Notes: a model not told the origin generated them from the sequence alone. A stretch of DNA of 64,000 nt from Flavobacteriaceae bacterium (GCA_009886755.1 QXYU01000046.1:1-64000); one strand, 5' to 3'; shown: positions 16,952 through 27,356, counted from the stretch's first letter. Made by a program: numbers and translations.

Positions 16952-17144
16952 GTAAAAAACGTGCTAAATAATTTCCCAAAATTACTAATAATTGCGGAAC
17001 AATTGCGGGCATAACGACCCCAAGAAAGAAAGGCGCGGCTCCTTGTTAAAGATAACTCGCAACGAACGGGAAAAGACGAAGTTGAAAAATGAAGCCGATA
17101 CTGTTTTTCTTGTTTTTTAATTAATGAAGTGCCTTCAGTTTTTT

Positions 17145-17152
17145 TACATTTG
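17145..17152 (+). promoter_or_regulatory. -7 box (TACATTTG) for the DegT aminotransferase gene
   Basis: A perfect TAnnTTTG match 17 bases before the ATG at 17170. No TTG lies at the usual distance. Confidence 0.45.
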
Positions 17153-17169
17153 AAGAGAAAAAAAATGAC

Positions 17170-18306
17170 ATGGAAAATATCCGAATGGTTGACCTTCAGG
17201 GACAGTATCAACAAATAGAAAAGCCGCTATCAGAAAAAATGAAGGCGGTAATTGAAAGTACTGCATTCATAAATGGTCCAGCGGTTCAAGAATTTCAAAA
17301 AAACCTAGAGGCTTATTTAGGAGTTAAACATGTGATTCCCTGTGCCAATGGAACAGATGCGTTGCAAATTGCATTGATGGGTCTGGGTCTAAAGCCAGGG
17401 GATGAGGTGATCACGGCTGATTTTACTTTTGCCGCTACCGTGGAAGTTATTGCGCTTTTGGGATTGACCCCTGTATTGGTTGATGTCGATCCGCAAACAT
17501 TCAATTTGGATTTGGAAGCTGTAGCCGCTCGTATAGGCGCTAGAACCAAGGCAATTATTCCGGTTCATCTTTTTGGTCAAACCGTGGATATGGAGCCATT
17601 GATGGCCTTGGCAAAAACACATCAGCTTTATGTAGTAGAGGACAATGCTCAAGCCATTGGCGCTACCTACACTTTTTCCTCAGGAGAAAAACAAAAAGCA
17701 GGAACCATTGGAGATATTGGAACAACCTCATTTTTTCCTTCCAAGAATTTAGGAGCTTATGGGGATGGAGGTGCTCTTTTCACCAATGACGATGCGTTGG
17801 CACATGCTCTTAGGGGAATTGTCAATCATGGAATGTATCAGCGCTACCACCATGATGTGGTAGGCGTCAACTCTCGATTGGACGCCCTGCAAGCTGCGGT
17901 GCTTGACACCAAGTTGCCTCTATTGGACTTCTACAATGAAAGAAGGAAAATGGCAGCCGCACTTTACACCGAACGTTTACAAGCTAACGAAGCCATTACA
18001 ACTCCTCATCGTAGTGGAGACTGTGATTCGCATGTATTCCATCAATACACCCTCAAAATAAAGGGTGTCGATCGGGACAAGCTGGTTCAGCAACTGGGTG
18101 CTTTTGGTATCCCAACAGGAGTCTACTACCCCATTCCACTGCATTCCCAAAAGGCATATACAGATCCTGACTACAATGAATCAGACTTCAAGGTGACCAA
18201 TCAAATTGTAAATGAGGTACTATCCCTTCCCATGCACACAGAGCTGACGGTAGAACAAATCGATTATATTTGTGAGAAGCTGCTGCATTCGGTAGCATCG
18301 AACTAA
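17170..18306 (+). CDS. DegT/DnrJ/EryC1/StrS family sugar aminotransferase
   Basis: 378 residues. This PLP-dependent family transaminates nucleotide-linked keto sugars. Visible are A-N-G-T-D-A-L-Q-I-A-L (~58-68), V-V-E-D-N-A-Q-A-I-G-A, and F-F-P-S-K-N-L-G-A-Y-G-D-G-G with the Schiff-base Lys at residue 192. V-N-S-R-L-D-A-L-Q-A-A and a C-terminal G-V-Y-Y-P-I-P-L-H also fit. The likely product is an amino sugar for lipopolysaccharide or capsule, in line with the Stealth genes just upstream. The exact sugar substrate cannot be read from the sequence. The secreted amidohydrolase follows after 11 bases. Confidence 0.9.
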   Translation: MENIRMVDLQGQYQQIEKPLSEKMKAVIESTAFINGPAVQEFQKNLEAYLGVKHVIPCANGTDALQIALMGLGLKPGDEVITADFTFAATVEVIALLGLTPVLVDVDPQTFNLDLEAVAARIGARTKAIIPVHLFGQTVDMEPLMALAKTHQLYVVEDNAQAIGATYTFSSGEKQKAGTIGDIGTTSFFPSKNLGAYGDGGALFTNDDALAHALRGIVNHGMYQRYHHDVVGVNSRLDALQAAVLDTKLPLLDFYNERRKMAAALYTERLQANEAITTPHRSGDCDSHVFHQYTLKIKGVDRDKLVQQLGAFGIPTGVYYPIPLHSQKAYTDPDYNESDFKVTNQIVNEVLSLPMHTELTVEQIDYICEKLLHSVASN

Positions 18307-18317
18307 AAAAAATCAGC

Positions 18318-19595
18318 ATGAAAAAACTAAGCATTTTCCTTGTATTAGCGACTACTGTGGCTTTTTCACAGCAAACGTATTTGCATTGTGGAGCCATTTT
18401 TGACGCTCCAAAAGGCAAACTTATAAAAGAACAAACCATTGTAGTTGAGGGGAATAAAATCATCCAATTGCAGAAAGGATATATCCAACCGACGGGTGAA
18501 AACACCACTGTCATTGATTTAAAAAACAAAACCGTACTGCCTGGTTTCATTGATATGCATGTTCATATTGAAAATGAGTACAACGCAACGAGCTATATCA
18601 ATCAATTTGTTGATAACGATGCCGACACAGCTTATGATGCGGCCTTGTATGCGCAACGTACATTATTGGCGGGTTTTACAACGGTTCGTGATATGGGCGG
18701 TAGCGGGGTAAATGTCTCCTTACGTGATGCCATTGCGGCAGGCAAAGTGCCAGGTCCACGGATCTTTACAGCGGAAAAAGCCATCGGAACGACTGGAGGG
18801 CATGCAGATCCAACCAACGGATCAAAGAAAAGTCTTATGGGAGATCCAGGACCCGCTCAGGGGGTAATCAATTCTCCTGAAGACGGCAAAAAAGCCGTTC
18901 GTCAACGGTATAAAAATGGTGCGGATTGTATTAAGATTACAGCTACAGGAGGTGTGTTGAGTGTTGCCAAAAATGGACAAAATCCTCAGTTTACACTAGA
19001 AGAAATAAAATCCATTGTATCGACAGCAAATGACTATGGAATGCATGTGGCAGCCCACGCCCATGGAGATGAGGGAATGTATCGTGCGGTCTTGGGGGGT
19101 GTAACCACCATAGAACATGGAACCTTGATGTCTGTCCGGACTATGGATCTAATGAAAGAAAAAAACGCCTATTTGGTAGCAACGATTACCGCTGGAAAAC
19201 AAGTGGCTGAAAAAGCAAAAATCAAAGGCTATTTTCCAGATGTGGTAACTCCGAAAGCATTGGAAATTGGGCCACAAATTCAGGACACCTTTGGACGTGC
19301 TTACAAACGTGGTGTTCCGATTGCTTTTGGAACCGATGCTGGGGTATACCCACACGGCTTGAATGCGCTTGAGTTTGGATATATGGTAGAAGCCGGCATG
19401 CCCGAAGTGAAAGCCCTTCAATCGGCTACAATCACCAATGCACGACTTCTTAAAAGCGAAAATGAATTGGGGCAAATTGCCGTTGGTTTTTATGCTGATA
19501 TTATTGCCACCGACAGCAACCCATTGGAAGATATCAAGACATTGGAGTCCATTCCTTTTGTGATGAAAAATGGACTTGTTTACAAGCAGGACTAA
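18318..19595 (+). CDS. Secreted amidohydrolase (imidazolonepropionase-like)
   Basis: 425 residues with a signal peptide (S-I-F-L-V-L-A-T-T-V-A-F-S-Q). The amidohydrolase metal centre is visible: P-G-F-I-D-M-H-V-H-I-E for the H-x-H pair (~81), a Lys in C-I-K-I-T-A-T-G-G-V, His in A-A-H-A-H-G-D-E-G and in T-I-E-H-G-T-L, and the catalytic Asp in A-F-G-T-D-A-G-V. Exported relatives are mostly dipeptidases or cyclic amide hydrolases of unknown specificity. Its stop interlocks with that of fabD by 4 bases. Confidence 0.87.
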   Translation: MKKLSIFLVLATTVAFSQQTYLHCGAIFDAPKGKLIKEQTIVVEGNKIIQLQKGYIQPTGENTTVIDLKNKTVLPGFIDMHVHIENEYNATSYINQFVDNDADTAYDAALYAQRTLLAGFTTVRDMGGSGVNVSLRDAIAAGKVPGPRIFTAEKAIGTTGGHADPTNGSKKSLMGDPGPAQGVINSPEDGKKAVRQRYKNGADCIKITATGGVLSVAKNGQNPQFTLEEIKSIVSTANDYGMHVAAHAHGDEGMYRAVLGGVTTIEHGTLMSVRTMDLMKEKNAYLVATITAGKQVAEKAKIKGYFPDVVTPKALEIGPQIQDTFGRAYKRGVPIAFGTDAGVYPHGLNALEFGYMVEAGMPEVKALQSATITNARLLKSENELGQIAVGFYADIIATDSNPLEDIKTLESIPFVMKNGLVYKQD

Positions 19596-20479
19596 AGCAA
19601 ATCCTGACCAGAGGCGGTAGTTGCTTCTCGATCTATTTTCTTAATCAGTCCTTGGAGTACTTTACCGGGACCAATTTCTGTAAAATCAAGAGCACCATCA
19701 GCGCGCATATTTCGTACACTTTGGGTCCATTTGACAGCTGCTGTTAGCTGCGCAATCAAATTCTTTTGGATGTTTTCAGGATCTGTTTCTCCTTGCGTAC
19801 TAACATTTTGATAGATCGGAATACTTGGGCTCTTAAAATTGGTCGCTGCAATGGCTGCCGCCAACGTTTCTTGTGCGGATTCCATCAAGGGAGAGTGAAA
19901 AGCGCCACCCACAGGAAGAACTAAAGCACGACGGGCTCCTGCTTCGGTAAGGGCTTCACAAGCAGCGGTTATGGCGGCGCGTTCTCCAGAGATTACCAAT
20001 TGACCGGGGCAGTTGTAATTAGCTGCCACTACCACACCGGGCGTACCTTTACAGACTTTTTCCACAACGGAGTCTTCCAGACCCAATACGGCGGCCATGG
20101 TTCCTTCTGTTTTTTCACAAGCTTGTTGCATGGCTTGAGCTCGTTGACTGACCAATTGAAGGCCCGATTCAAAATCTAAGACCCCGGCAAAAGTCAAGGC
20201 GGAAAACTCTCCCAAGGAATGCCCAGCTGCTGCTTGCGCTTCGACCGTATCTCCTAGAATTTCGGCCAAAATTACCGAGTGAAGAAAGATGGCAGGCTGG
20301 GTGACCTTTGTTTGTTGTAAATCCTCTTTACTGCCTTCAAACATGATTTTGGCAATATCAAACCCCAATATTTTATTGGCTTGTTCAAAACGTTTCTGTG
20401 CTTGTGGATAGGCTTGGTGTAAATCCTTGCCCATTCCTTCAAATTGGGCTCCTTGTCCCGGAAAAACAGCTACTTTCAT
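19592..20479 (-). CDS. fabD: Malonyl-CoA:ACP transacylase
   Basis: 295 residues from ATG 20479. It transfers malonyl groups from CoA to acyl carrier protein in fatty acid synthesis. Landmarks are F-P-G-Q-G-A-Q at the N-terminus, the nucleophile motif A-G-H-S-L-G-E-F-S-A-L (Ser ~85), the arginine in Q-R-A-Q-A-M-Q, and the catalytic His in G-G-A-F-H-S-P-L-M. The in-frame ATG eight codons upstream would add residues absent from the family, so the start giving M-K-V-A-V-F-P-G-Q-G was chosen. Confidence 0.95.
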   Translation of the reverse strand: MKVAVFPGQGAQFEGMGKDLHQAYPQAQKRFEQANKILGFDIAKIMFEGSKEDLQQTKVTQPAIFLHSVILAEILGDTVEAQAAAGHSLGEFSALTFAGVLDFESGLQLVSQRAQAMQQACEKTEGTMAAVLGLEDSVVEKVCKGTPGVVVAANYNCPGQLVISGERAAITAACEALTEAGARRALVLPVGGAFHSPLMESAQETLAAAIAATNFKSPSIPIYQNVSTQGETDPENIQKNLIAQLTAAVKWTQSVRNMRADGALDFTEIGPGKVLQGLIKKIDREATTASGQDLL

Positions 20480-20545
20480 CAGTTTAATTTTTATTGGTTT
20501 CAATGCGATGGCATGTTAGCCATATTGGTTTCAAATGTCTGTTTC

Positions 20546-21034
20546 TTATTTTCTTTGATAGGTAAGATAAGAATGTGGAAGAACTTCGGATTCACCCGTA
20601 TGATTTTCTTCATTTACTAGCTCCCAATGCTCGGGATCAATGTCAGGGAAAAAAGTATCTCCTTCATAATCTTTATGAACACGCGTAAGTTCCAGTTGAT
20701 CCGAAAGAGGAAGAGCTTCTTTGTAGATTTCTCCACCTCCGATAATAAAGGGTTGCGGGTCTTCTGCTGCAATTTTAAGTGCCGCTTCCAAAGAAGAACA
20801 AACAACAGCATCGGCTGCTGTATAGTCAGTATTGCGAGTGATCACAATATTGGTACGATTGGGAAGTGCTTTGGGGAGCGATTCAAAGGTTTTGCGGCCC
20901 ATGATGATGGCATGACCAGAGGTCAGAGCCTTAAAACGTTTTAGGTCATCGGGGAGGTGCCACAAAAGTGTATTGTCTTTTCCAATGGTGTTATTGGTAG
21001 CAGCGGCAACGATGATGGTGATTTTTTTACTCAT
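20546..21034 (-). CDS. folA: Dihydrofolate reductase
   Basis: 162 residues, normal length. It reduces dihydrofolate to tetrahydrofolate with NADPH. Recognisable segments: I-I-V-A-A-A-T-N-N-T-I-G-K-D-N-T-L-L-W, containing the substrate loop, then H-L-P-D-D-L-K-R-F-K with the acidic residue contacting the pterin. G-R-K-T-F-E-S-L-P and F-I-I-G-G-G-E-I-Y bind NADPH. thyA, which generates dihydrofolate, lies 1.1 kb away on the same strand, with an aminotransferase gene in between on the other strand. Confidence 0.95.
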   Translation of the reverse strand: MSKKITIIVAAATNNTIGKDNTLLWHLPDDLKRFKALTSGHAIIMGRKTFESLPKALPNRTNIVITRNTDYTAADAVVCSSLEAALKIAAEDPQPFIIGGGEIYKEALPLSDQLELTRVHKDYEGDTFFPDIDPEHWELVNEENHTGESEVLPHSYLTYQRK

Positions 21035-21116
21035 AAATAAAACATACCCTCAAGACTTGGTTGATAACTATCCTTCAATTCCTTATTTCAGATTCAAGCC
21101 TATTGAGATTTACTTG

Positions 21117-21124
21117 TATTTTTG
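21117..21124 (+). promoter_or_regulatory. -7 box (TATTTTTG) that fixes the start of the class V aminotransferase
   Basis: A perfect TAnnTTTG match. The in-frame TTG at 21122 lies inside it and so cannot be the start; ATG 21152 is 27 bases downstream. Confidence 0.5.
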
Positions 21125-21151
21125 ACAGCAAAAGTACGTTTCCTAATTGAA

Positions 21152-22183
21152 ATGAGAGATACCTTTCCGGCCCTTGATGAGTCGATTTATTTAAATACCG
21201 CATATGTTGGCTTGCCCAGTAATTCTTTGATGGATCTTCGCGCCGCATTTGATCGCCAATATTTGCGAGAAGGAGATCAATTTAAAATCAAAGGATATGA
21301 GCGTCTGGAAAGCCAGCGCGAAGCTGTTGCGTCCTTTTTGGGAAGCGATGCTACACAGACTTTTATCACACCAAATTTTTCGATTGGTTTTCGATTTTTA
21401 TTGGATGTTCTTCCGGCCAACACACGAACTTTAATCCTTCATGATGAGTACCATTCTTTGGAAAATGCATGGAACGAAAGAGGGCTGATTGCCAAACGAA
21501 TTGCATTGTCGGTGACTGTGGAAGCTACTATAGAAGCGGAGTTGGTAACGGGGAACTACGATGTTTTTACATTTAGCGTTGTGCAATACACTTCGGGGGT
21601 CTTGTTGGATTTGGAGGTTCTGACTCGAATAAAAAAGCGATTTCCCGAGGTTTTATTTATTGCGGACGGCACCCAGTTTATTGGCGCTGAAGCTTTTAAT
21701 TTCGAACAATCTCCTTTGGATGTGATTGCTGCCAGTGGTTATAAATGGCTCTTGGCGGGTTTTAGTAATGGTTTGACTTGTGTCAACCAGGCGTTTTTGG
21801 ATTTTTGTGGTATCACCAAAGAAAAACTAGAGGCCATTGTATATGCCGGACACTTTGATTTTTTAGGGGCGGCCTCATTGGCTTTTGCGACCGATCAATT
21901 GACCGAGCTCAATTTTCCTGCTTTATTAGAAGAAAAAAACAAGATTGCCAACTGTCTACGCCAGGGACTTGCGAACCGCAATTTGCTTGATCCGATAGTA
22001 AATGCGCGTAAAAAACATGCTTCTATTTTCAATATTTCAGGAGATGCGGCATTGTATGAGCAACTGCAAAATCGAGGGGTGCGCTGTTCTCAACGAGCTG
22101 AAGGCATTCGCTTATCGGTTCATTTTTACAATAATGAAAACGATATCGATCGTTTTTTTCAAGTTTTTGATTCGCTGGTCTAA
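21152..22183 (+). CDS. Class V aminotransferase / cysteine desulfurase-like PLP enzyme
   Basis: 343 residues from ATG 21152. Fold-type I PLP enzyme with the N-terminal [10 protein letters not shown], the cofactor Asp in I-A-D-G-T-Q-F-I-G and the Schiff-base Lys in [11 protein letters not shown]. The catalytic Cys loop of true cysteine desulfurases (S-S-G-S-A-C type) is not visible, and the protein is ~50 residues shorter than SufS/IscS. A desulfurase role is therefore doubtful; kynureninase- or isopenicillin-epimerase-like chemistry is as likely. Its stop interlocks with that of thyA. Confidence 0.78.
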   Translation: MRDTFPALDESIYLNTAYVGLPSNSLMDLRAAFDRQYLREGDQFKIKGYERLESQREAVASFLGSDATQTFITPNFSIGFRFLLDVLPANTRTLILHDEYHSLENAWNERGLIAKRIALSVTVEATIEAELVTGNYDVFTFSVVQYTSGVLLDLEVLTRIKKRFPEVLFIADGTQFIGAEAFNFEQSPLDVIAASGYKWLLAGFSNGLTCVNQAFLDFCGITKEKLEAIVYAGHFDFLGAASLAFATDQLTELNFPALLEEKNKIANCLRQGLANRNLLDPIVNARKKHASIFNISGDAALYEQLQNRGVRCSQRAEGIRLSVHFYNNENDIDRFFQVFDSLV

Positions 22184-23004
22184 ACCGCTACTTTTCCACG
22201 AATAAGAGGGTGCGGATCGTATCCAATCAATTTAAAATCATCATAACTGAACTCGAGGAGGTCTTTGATCTCAGCATTTAGTTTCATTTGAGGAAGCAGT
22301 TTGGGTGTGCGCTCCAGTTGGGTTGCGATTTGTTCTTGGTGATTGGTGTAGATATGGGTGTCACCAAAAGTGTGGATAAAATCTCCCGCTTGGTAGCCGC
22401 AAACTTGAGCAACCATCATTGTGAGAAGGGCATAGGAGGCAATATTAAAAGGCACCCCTAAAAAGACATCAGCACTGCGCTGATAGAGTTGACAAGAAAG
22501 TTTTCCATCGGCAACATAAAACTGAAAGAATGCATGACAAGGGGGAAGGGCAGCTTTGTTGTTGGCTACATTTTCTGCAAATGAAACGGAAGTATCTGGG
22601 AGCACTGATGGATTCCAAGCTGTAACCAACATTCGACGGCTGTCAGGATTGGTTTTCAGGGTTTTGATGACTTCTTGAATTTGATCGATACCTTCACTAT
22701 TCCAATTGCGCCATTGATGTCCATAAACTGGACCAAGGTTGCCCTTGTCATCAGCCCATTCGTTCCAAATACGCACTCCGTTGTCTTGTAAGTATTGAAT
22801 ATTGGTGTCGCCTTTTAGAAACCAGAGCAATTCATGGACAACCGATTTTACATGAATCTTCTTGGTGGTGACCAGCGGAAACCCTTCGGATAAATCAAAA
22901 CGCATTTGATATCCAAACACACTTTTGGTTCCGGTGCCGGTTCGATCCGTTTTATTACTGCCGTGATGTTGAATGTGTCGGATTAAATCAAGATACTGTT
23001 GCAT
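22180..23004 (-). CDS. thyA: Thymidylate synthase
   Basis: 274 residues. It methylates dUMP using 5,10-methylene-THF. The catalytic Cys is in [18 protein letters not shown] is near the N-terminus. The phosphate-binding arginines are in [12 protein letters not shown] and C-Q-L-Y-Q-R-S-A-D. Substrate-contacting N-I-A-S-Y-A-L-L-T and G-D-T-H-I-Y-T-N-H are present. A -7 box TATTTTTG on the minus strand at 23028-23021 sits 16 bases before the ATG. Confidence 0.97.
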   Translation of the reverse strand: MQQYLDLIRHIQHHGSNKTDRTGTGTKSVFGYQMRFDLSEGFPLVTTKKIHVKSVVHELLWFLKGDTNIQYLQDNGVRIWNEWADDKGNLGPVYGHQWRNWNSEGIDQIQEVIKTLKTNPDSRRMLVTAWNPSVLPDTSVSFAENVANNKAALPPCHAFFQFYVADGKLSCQLYQRSADVFLGVPFNIASYALLTMMVAQVCGYQAGDFIHTFGDTHIYTNHQEQIATQLERTPKLLPQMKLNAEIKDLLEFSYDDFKLIGYDPHPLIRGKVAV

Positions 23005-23020
23005 GCGTTGCTATTTTACT

Positions 23021-23028
23021 CAAAAATA
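23021..23028 (-). promoter_or_regulatory. -7 box (TATTTTTG) for thyA
   Basis: A perfect TAnnTTTG match on the minus strand, ending 16 bases before the thyA ATG at 23004. Confidence 0.5.
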
Positions 23029-23089
23029 GAAAGGCAAAAGACAAACAGACGAGTCCTTTGGGAATAGTTTTCAAATAAAGATTAACAAG

Positions 23090-23710
23090 CTATTGCTTGC
23101 GTTTGGAAATCTCGTCGCGAATCAGAGCGGCTTTTTCGTAATCTTCGGCGGTGACAAACTTTTTTAAGAGCGTTCTGAGCTTGCTCAGAGAGATTTTCTC
23201 CAATTTTTCTGGGAGTGCCGTGGGTTGTTTGCTTTGTTCGGTGACAAACTCCTGAATCCAGTTGTCTTCCGAGAGCTTTCGCTCATTGCTGGTGCTAATG
23301 GCGGCTGAAAATCCAGCGCGTTTCAAAATGGTGTCATAAGTGAAGATTGGCGCATTGAAGCGCAAAGCCAAGGCAACGGCATCGGAGGTGCGAGAATCGA
23401 TGATTTCTTCAATTTTGTCACGCTCACAAATAAGACTGGCATAAAAAACACCATCCAATAGTTTGTGAATAATGACTTGTTTGACATGAATCTCAAAACG
23501 AGAGGCAAAATTTTTAAATAAATCGTGGGTTAGTGGACGGGTTGGTTTGATTTCTTTTTCCAGAGAAATGGCAATAGCTTGGGCTTCAAACCCGCCAATA
23601 ACAATAGGGAGTTTGCGGTCACCTTCTGCTTCGTTTAGGATTAAAGCATAGGTTCCTGATTGCGTTTCGCTGTAGGAGATTCCTTTAATTTTTAGTTCCA
23701 CTAATTTCAT
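23090..23710 (-). CDS. Bifunctional nuclease (DUF151) with C-terminal UVR motif
   Basis: 206 residues. Residues ~1-140 are the DUF151/BFN domain, with L-P-I-V-I-G-G-F-E-A-Q-A-I-A, the H-D-L-F-K-N-F segment and D-S-R-T-S-D-A-V-A-L-A-L-R. Residues ~168-204 form a UvrB/UvrC-type helical hairpin (T-A-E-D-Y-E-K-A-A-L-I-R-D-E-I). This two-domain form is common in Bacteroidota. DUF151 members have been reported to cleave RNA and DNA; the in vivo role here is unknown. It lies upstream of thyA on the same strand, 85 bases away. Confidence 0.87.
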   Translation of the reverse strand: MKLVELKIKGISYSETQSGTYALILNEAEGDRKLPIVIGGFEAQAIAISLEKEIKPTRPLTHDLFKNFASRFEIHVKQVIIHKLLDGVFYASLICERDKIEEIIDSRTSDAVALALRFNAPIFTYDTILKRAGFSAAISTSNERKLSEDNWIQEFVTEQSKQPTALPEKLEKISLSKLRTLLKKFVTAEDYEKAALIRDEISKRKQ

Positions 23711-23811
23711 GCGCTCTTGGCTAGGTACATTAACAACGCGTAAACTTGCGTTCTAGTACACATACAAGGTAATTATTTTTCAAATATTAACGAATAAGTA
23801 GTTTTCGATCC

Positions 23812-23845
23812 TTGTTTCACGCCTTGTAGATATTTCGTAAATTTG
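23812..23845 (+). promoter_or_regulatory. Promoter for pdhB
   Basis: TTG at 23812-23814, a 23-base spacer and a perfect TAAATTTG box at 23838-23845, 26 bases before the ATG at 23872. Confidence 0.5.
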
Positions 23846-23871
23846 TCCCGAATTTGACATTATATAGTCCT

Positions 23872-24855
23872 ATGATTACAATCCAATTTAGAGAGGCGAT
23901 TCAACAAGCCATGACGGAGGAAATGCGAAGAGATGAAACAGTTTACCTGATGGGGGAGGAAGTTGCCGAATACAATGGTGCTTACAAGGCTTCCAAGGGG
24001 ATGCTTGATGAGTTCGGCCCCGATAGGGTGTTGGACACCCCAATCTCTGAGTTGGGATTTGCAGGAATTGGCGTAGGTTCTACCATGACTGGAAACCGAC
24101 CTATCATAGAATTTATGACATTTAACTTTGCGTTGGTTGGAATCGATCAGATTATCAACAATGCGGCGAAGATTCGTCAGATGTCTGGAGGACAATTTCC
24201 GTGTCCTATCGTATTTCGGGGCCCTACGGGCTCTGCGGGCCAATTGGCTGCCACACACTCCCAAGCTTTTGAAAGCTGGTATGCGAACTGTCCTGGTTTA
24301 AAAGTAATAGTACCTTCCAATCCCTACGATGCCAAAGGCTTATTGAAGTCTGCCATTCGCGATAACGATCCTGTGATTTTTATGGAATCGGAACAAATGT
24401 ATGGCGACAAAGGCGAGGTGCCTGAAGGTGAATTTACGCTTCCGATCGGTGTTGCTGACATCAAGCGTCAAGGAAATGATGTGACCATTGTTTCTTTTGG
24501 AAAAATTATCAAAGAAGCCTACAAAGCCGCTGATGCTTTGGAAAAAGAAGGCGTTTCTTGTGAAATCATTGATTTAAGAACGGTTCGTCCGCTGGATTAC
24601 AATACTGTTTTTGAATCCGTAAAGAAAACAAATCGCTTGGTAATCCTAGAGGAAGCCTGGCCATTTGGAAATGTTGCTACTGAAATCACCTACCAAGTGC
24701 AACAAGAATTATTTGACTATTTGGACGCACCGGTGGAAAAAATCAATACCGCTGACACCCCAGCGCCCTATTCTCCAGTACTTTTGAAAGAATGGCTTCC
24801 CAATAGCGAAGACGTTATCAAAGCTGTGAAAAAAGTACTGTATGTAAAAGCTTAA
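23872..24855 (+). CDS. pdhB: Pyruvate dehydrogenase E1 component, beta subunit
   Basis: 327 residues from ATG 23872, matching the family N-terminus (I-T-I-Q-F-R-E-A-I). The thiamine-diphosphate-contacting E is in D-T-P-I-S-E-L-G-F-A-G. Further family motifs are F-M-T-F-N-F-A, R-G-P-T-G-S-A-G-Q, H-S-Q-A-F-E-S-W-Y and the C-terminal V-I-L-E-E-A-W-P-F-G. With E1 alpha and lipoyl-E2 it decarboxylates pyruvate; lipA at 4.3 kb supplies lipoate. The alpha subunit is not adjacent, so the complex is encoded at more than one locus. An in-frame TTG at 23854 was rejected because it adds non-family residues. Confidence 0.93.
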   Translation: MITIQFREAIQQAMTEEMRRDETVYLMGEEVAEYNGAYKASKGMLDEFGPDRVLDTPISELGFAGIGVGSTMTGNRPIIEFMTFNFALVGIDQIINNAAKIRQMSGGQFPCPIVFRGPTGSAGQLAATHSQAFESWYANCPGLKVIVPSNPYDAKGLLKSAIRDNDPVIFMESEQMYGDKGEVPEGEFTLPIGVADIKRQGNDVTIVSFGKIIKEAYKAADALEKEGVSCEIIDLRTVRPLDYNTVFESVKKTNRLVILEEAWPFGNVATEITYQVQQELFDYLDAPVEKINTADTPAPYSPVLLKEWLPNSEDVIKAVKKVLYVKA

Positions 24856-24931
24856 CCCTCCCCAAAGTATTATTTTTCAAATCCATTGTGGTTGTTTATT
24901 TTTACGCCGCTAAAAATTTAGATTCAATTAT

Positions 24932-27334
24932 ATGACTTCGATTCTTTATGTACCAATAGCCCTATCCATTGTGGGCCTCCTTTATATGTTTGCTCGCGCA
25001 CAGTGGGTTCGCAAACAAGACGGAGGAAACGAAAAAATGCAAGCCATTTCTAAAAGCATCAAAGAAGGTGCTTTGGCGTTTCTCCACGCAGAATACCGAT
25101 TGCTACTGATTTTTGTACTGATTGCTTCTGGAGGTCTTTTTGCCATTTCAAGCTATGTAGAGACCACGAGTGTCCTTATTATCCCTGCCTTTGTAGTGGG
25201 GGCCTTCTTTTCAGCTTTTGCTGGAAATATTGGGATGCGTATCGCTACGGAAGCCAATGCACGAACCACACAAGCCGCACGTGAAAGTCTGCCCAAAGCG
25301 CTTCAAGTCTCCTTTGGCGGAGGAACCGTTATGGGATTGGGAGTTGCTGGATTGGCTGTTTTAGGTCTTTCTCTTTTCTTCATATTATTCCTTAACATTT
25401 TTATGGGACAAGAAGGAAGCTTCTACGATAATATGACAATTGTATTAGAAGCCTTGGCTGGATTTTCACTAGGAGCTGAATCAATTGCTCTATTTGCACG
25501 TGTGGGGGGTGGTATCTATACCAAAGCCGCAGACGTAGGGGCTGACCTTGTAGGGAAAGTAGAAGCAGGAATTCCAGAGGATGACCCTCGTAACCCAGCA
25601 ACAATTGCTGATAATGTAGGAGACAATGTAGGGGACGTAGCCGGAATGGGTGCCGATCTTTTTGGTAGTTATGTTGCGACCGTTTTGGCTTCTATGGTAT
25701 TGGGGAACTATATCATCAAAGACATGACAGATGCTTCTGGAGCGCAATTTGATGACGCTTTCGGCGGAATGGGACCTATTTTGCTTCCTATCATGATTGC
25801 TGGTGTTGGAATCATTGCTTCCATCATCGGAACCTTTTTGATTCGTATTTCAAATAACGACGCAAAAGAAGCAGAAGTTCAACGTGCTCTTAATGTTGGA
25901 AATATCACATCTATTTTGATCACTGCCGTTGCCGGTTATTTCTTGATTGACTGGATGTTGCCTGAAACCATCAATGGAATGAAGTTCTTTGGTGAAGGAA
26001 CTAAAGACATCAGTAGCTTTAATGTATTCCTTGCCACGATTGTTGGTTTGGCAGTTGGCTACTTGATTTCATTGTTTACAGAATACTATACCGCTTTGGG
26101 TAAAAAACCCGTTTTGGATATTGTACAAAACTCATCAACAGGAGCGGCCACAAATATCATAGCAGGCTTGGCTACAGGGATGATCTCTACGGCGAGCTCT
26201 GTATTGCTTTTTGCCTTTGCGATTTGGGGTTCTTATACCCTAGCAGGGTTTTATGGAGTGGCACTTGCTGCTTCTGCAATGATGGCCACTACTGCCATGC
26301 AATTGGCTATTGATGCCTTTGGCCCGATTGCTGATAATGCTGGTGGTGTTGCTGAAATGAGTGAATTACCAGATGAGGTTCGTGAACGTACCGATATCCT
26401 TGATTCCGTTGGGAATACCACAGCCGCTGTAGGAAAAGGATTTGCGATTGCTTCGGCAGCGCTTACAGCCTTGGCTCTTTTTGCCGCTTATGTCACCTTT
26501 ACAGGAATTGACGGAATTAATATTTTTAAAGCTGATGTTTTGGCTGCCTTATTCATCGGGGGAATGATTCCCGTAGTTTTCTCTGCACTAGCGATGAAAG
26601 CTGTAGGGAAAGCGGCCATGGAAATGGTTGAAGAAGTACGTCGTCAGTTTCGTGAAATCCCTGGAATTCTTGAAGGAAAAGGGGAACCCGAATATGGAAA
26701 ATGTGTTGAGATTTCAACGCGTGCAGCCCTTCGTGAGATGTTGATTCCTGGATTTATCACCTTGGTAACACCGATCATCATTGGATTTGTCATGGGGCCA
26801 GAAGCCCTTGGAAGCTACATGGCTGGGGTGACGGTATCGGGAGTGTTATGGGCTATTTTCCAGAACAATGCTGGAGGCGCTTGGGACAACGCGAAAAAAT
26901 CTTTTGAAGCTGGAGTTGAGATCAATGGTGAAATGACCTATAAAGGATCCGAAGCTCATAAGGCTGCTGTTACAGGAGATACTGTTGGAGATCCTTTTAA
27001 AGACACTTCAGGACCTTCAATGAATATCCTAATCAAACTAACCTGTTTGGTTGGCTTAGTGATTGCTCCTATTTTGGGAGGTCATGGCGCAGAAGGGCAT
27101 GCCACTGCATCCACAACCATGCATCAAGAAACGATACAGAAAGAAGTATCTGTAAATGTTGAAACAGTGGAAGGAACTGAAACGATGAAAGCTACGATCA
27201 CTGTTACTACAACCAAAGACGGTCAAACGACTGAGTTTGTAGAGTTGATTGAAGGCACTAAAGAAGAAATTGCAGCGGTTGTTGCAAAGAGAAAAGGGGT
27301 TGATGTTAAAATCACTTTGGAGAACGAAGAATAA
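24932..27334 (+). CDS. hppA: Membrane-bound ion-pumping pyrophosphatase, K+-dependent type
   Basis: 800 residues with about 16 transmembrane helices. The PPi-binding loop [10 protein letters not shown] is followed by the cluster [19 protein letters not shown] (~215-235). A second site is [12 protein letters not shown], and a third is [11 protein letters not shown]. The G-N-T-T-A-A motif has Ala where K+-independent enzymes have Lys, so it should need K+. Whether it pumps Na+, H+ or both is not settled by eye. About 95 residues after the last helix form an unusual Thr/Glu-rich tail. It probably recovers energy from biosynthetic PPi and may share a Na+ circuit with NQR. Confidence 0.94.
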   Translation: MTSILYVPIALSIVGLLYMFARAQWVRKQDGGNEKMQAISKSIKEGALAFLHAEYRLLLIFVLIASGGLFAISSYVETTSVLIIPAFVVGAFFSAFAGNIGMRIATEANARTTQAARESLPKALQVSFGGGTVMGLGVAGLAVLGLSLFFILFLNIFMGQEGSFYDNMTIVLEALAGFSLGAESIALFARVGGGIYTKAADVGADLVGKVEAGIPEDDPRNPATIADNVGDNVGDVAGMGADLFGSYVATVLASMVLGNYIIKDMTDASGAQFDDAFGGMGPILLPIMIAGVGIIASIIGTFLIRISNNDAKEAEVQRALNVGNITSILITAVAGYFLIDWMLPETINGMKFFGEGTKDISSFNVFLATIVGLAVGYLISLFTEYYTALGKKPVLDIVQNSSTGAATNIIAGLATGMISTASSVLLFAFAIWGSYTLAGFYGVALAASAMMATTAMQLAIDAFGPIADNAGGVAEMSELPDEVRERTDILDSVGNTTAAVGKGFAIASAALTALALFAAYVTFTGIDGINIFKADVLAALFIGGMIPVVFSALAMKAVGKAAMEMVEEVRRQFREIPGILEGKGEPEYGKCVEISTRAALREMLIPGFITLVTPIIIGFVMGPEALGSYMAGVTVSGVLWAIFQNNAGGAWDNAKKSFEAGVEINGEMTYKGSEAHKAAVTGDTVGDPFKDTSGPSMNILIKLTCLVGLVIAPILGGHGAEGHATASTTMHQETIQKEVSVNVETVEGTETMKATITVTTTKDGQTTEFVELIEGTKEEIAAVVAKRKGVDVKITLENEE

Positions 27335-27356
27335 AATCGTTTTTTAGTATAATAGA

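Noticed and set aside
16930-17214. Minus-strand frame of 94 codons between the Stealth and DegT genes
   Set aside because: Overlaps the starts of both neighbours, low-complexity translation, no promoter or signal; regarded as chance.
23860-24264. Minus-strand frame of 134 codons inside pdhB
   Set aside because: Fully antisense to a clear pdhB reading frame; Ser/Arg-rich without motifs.
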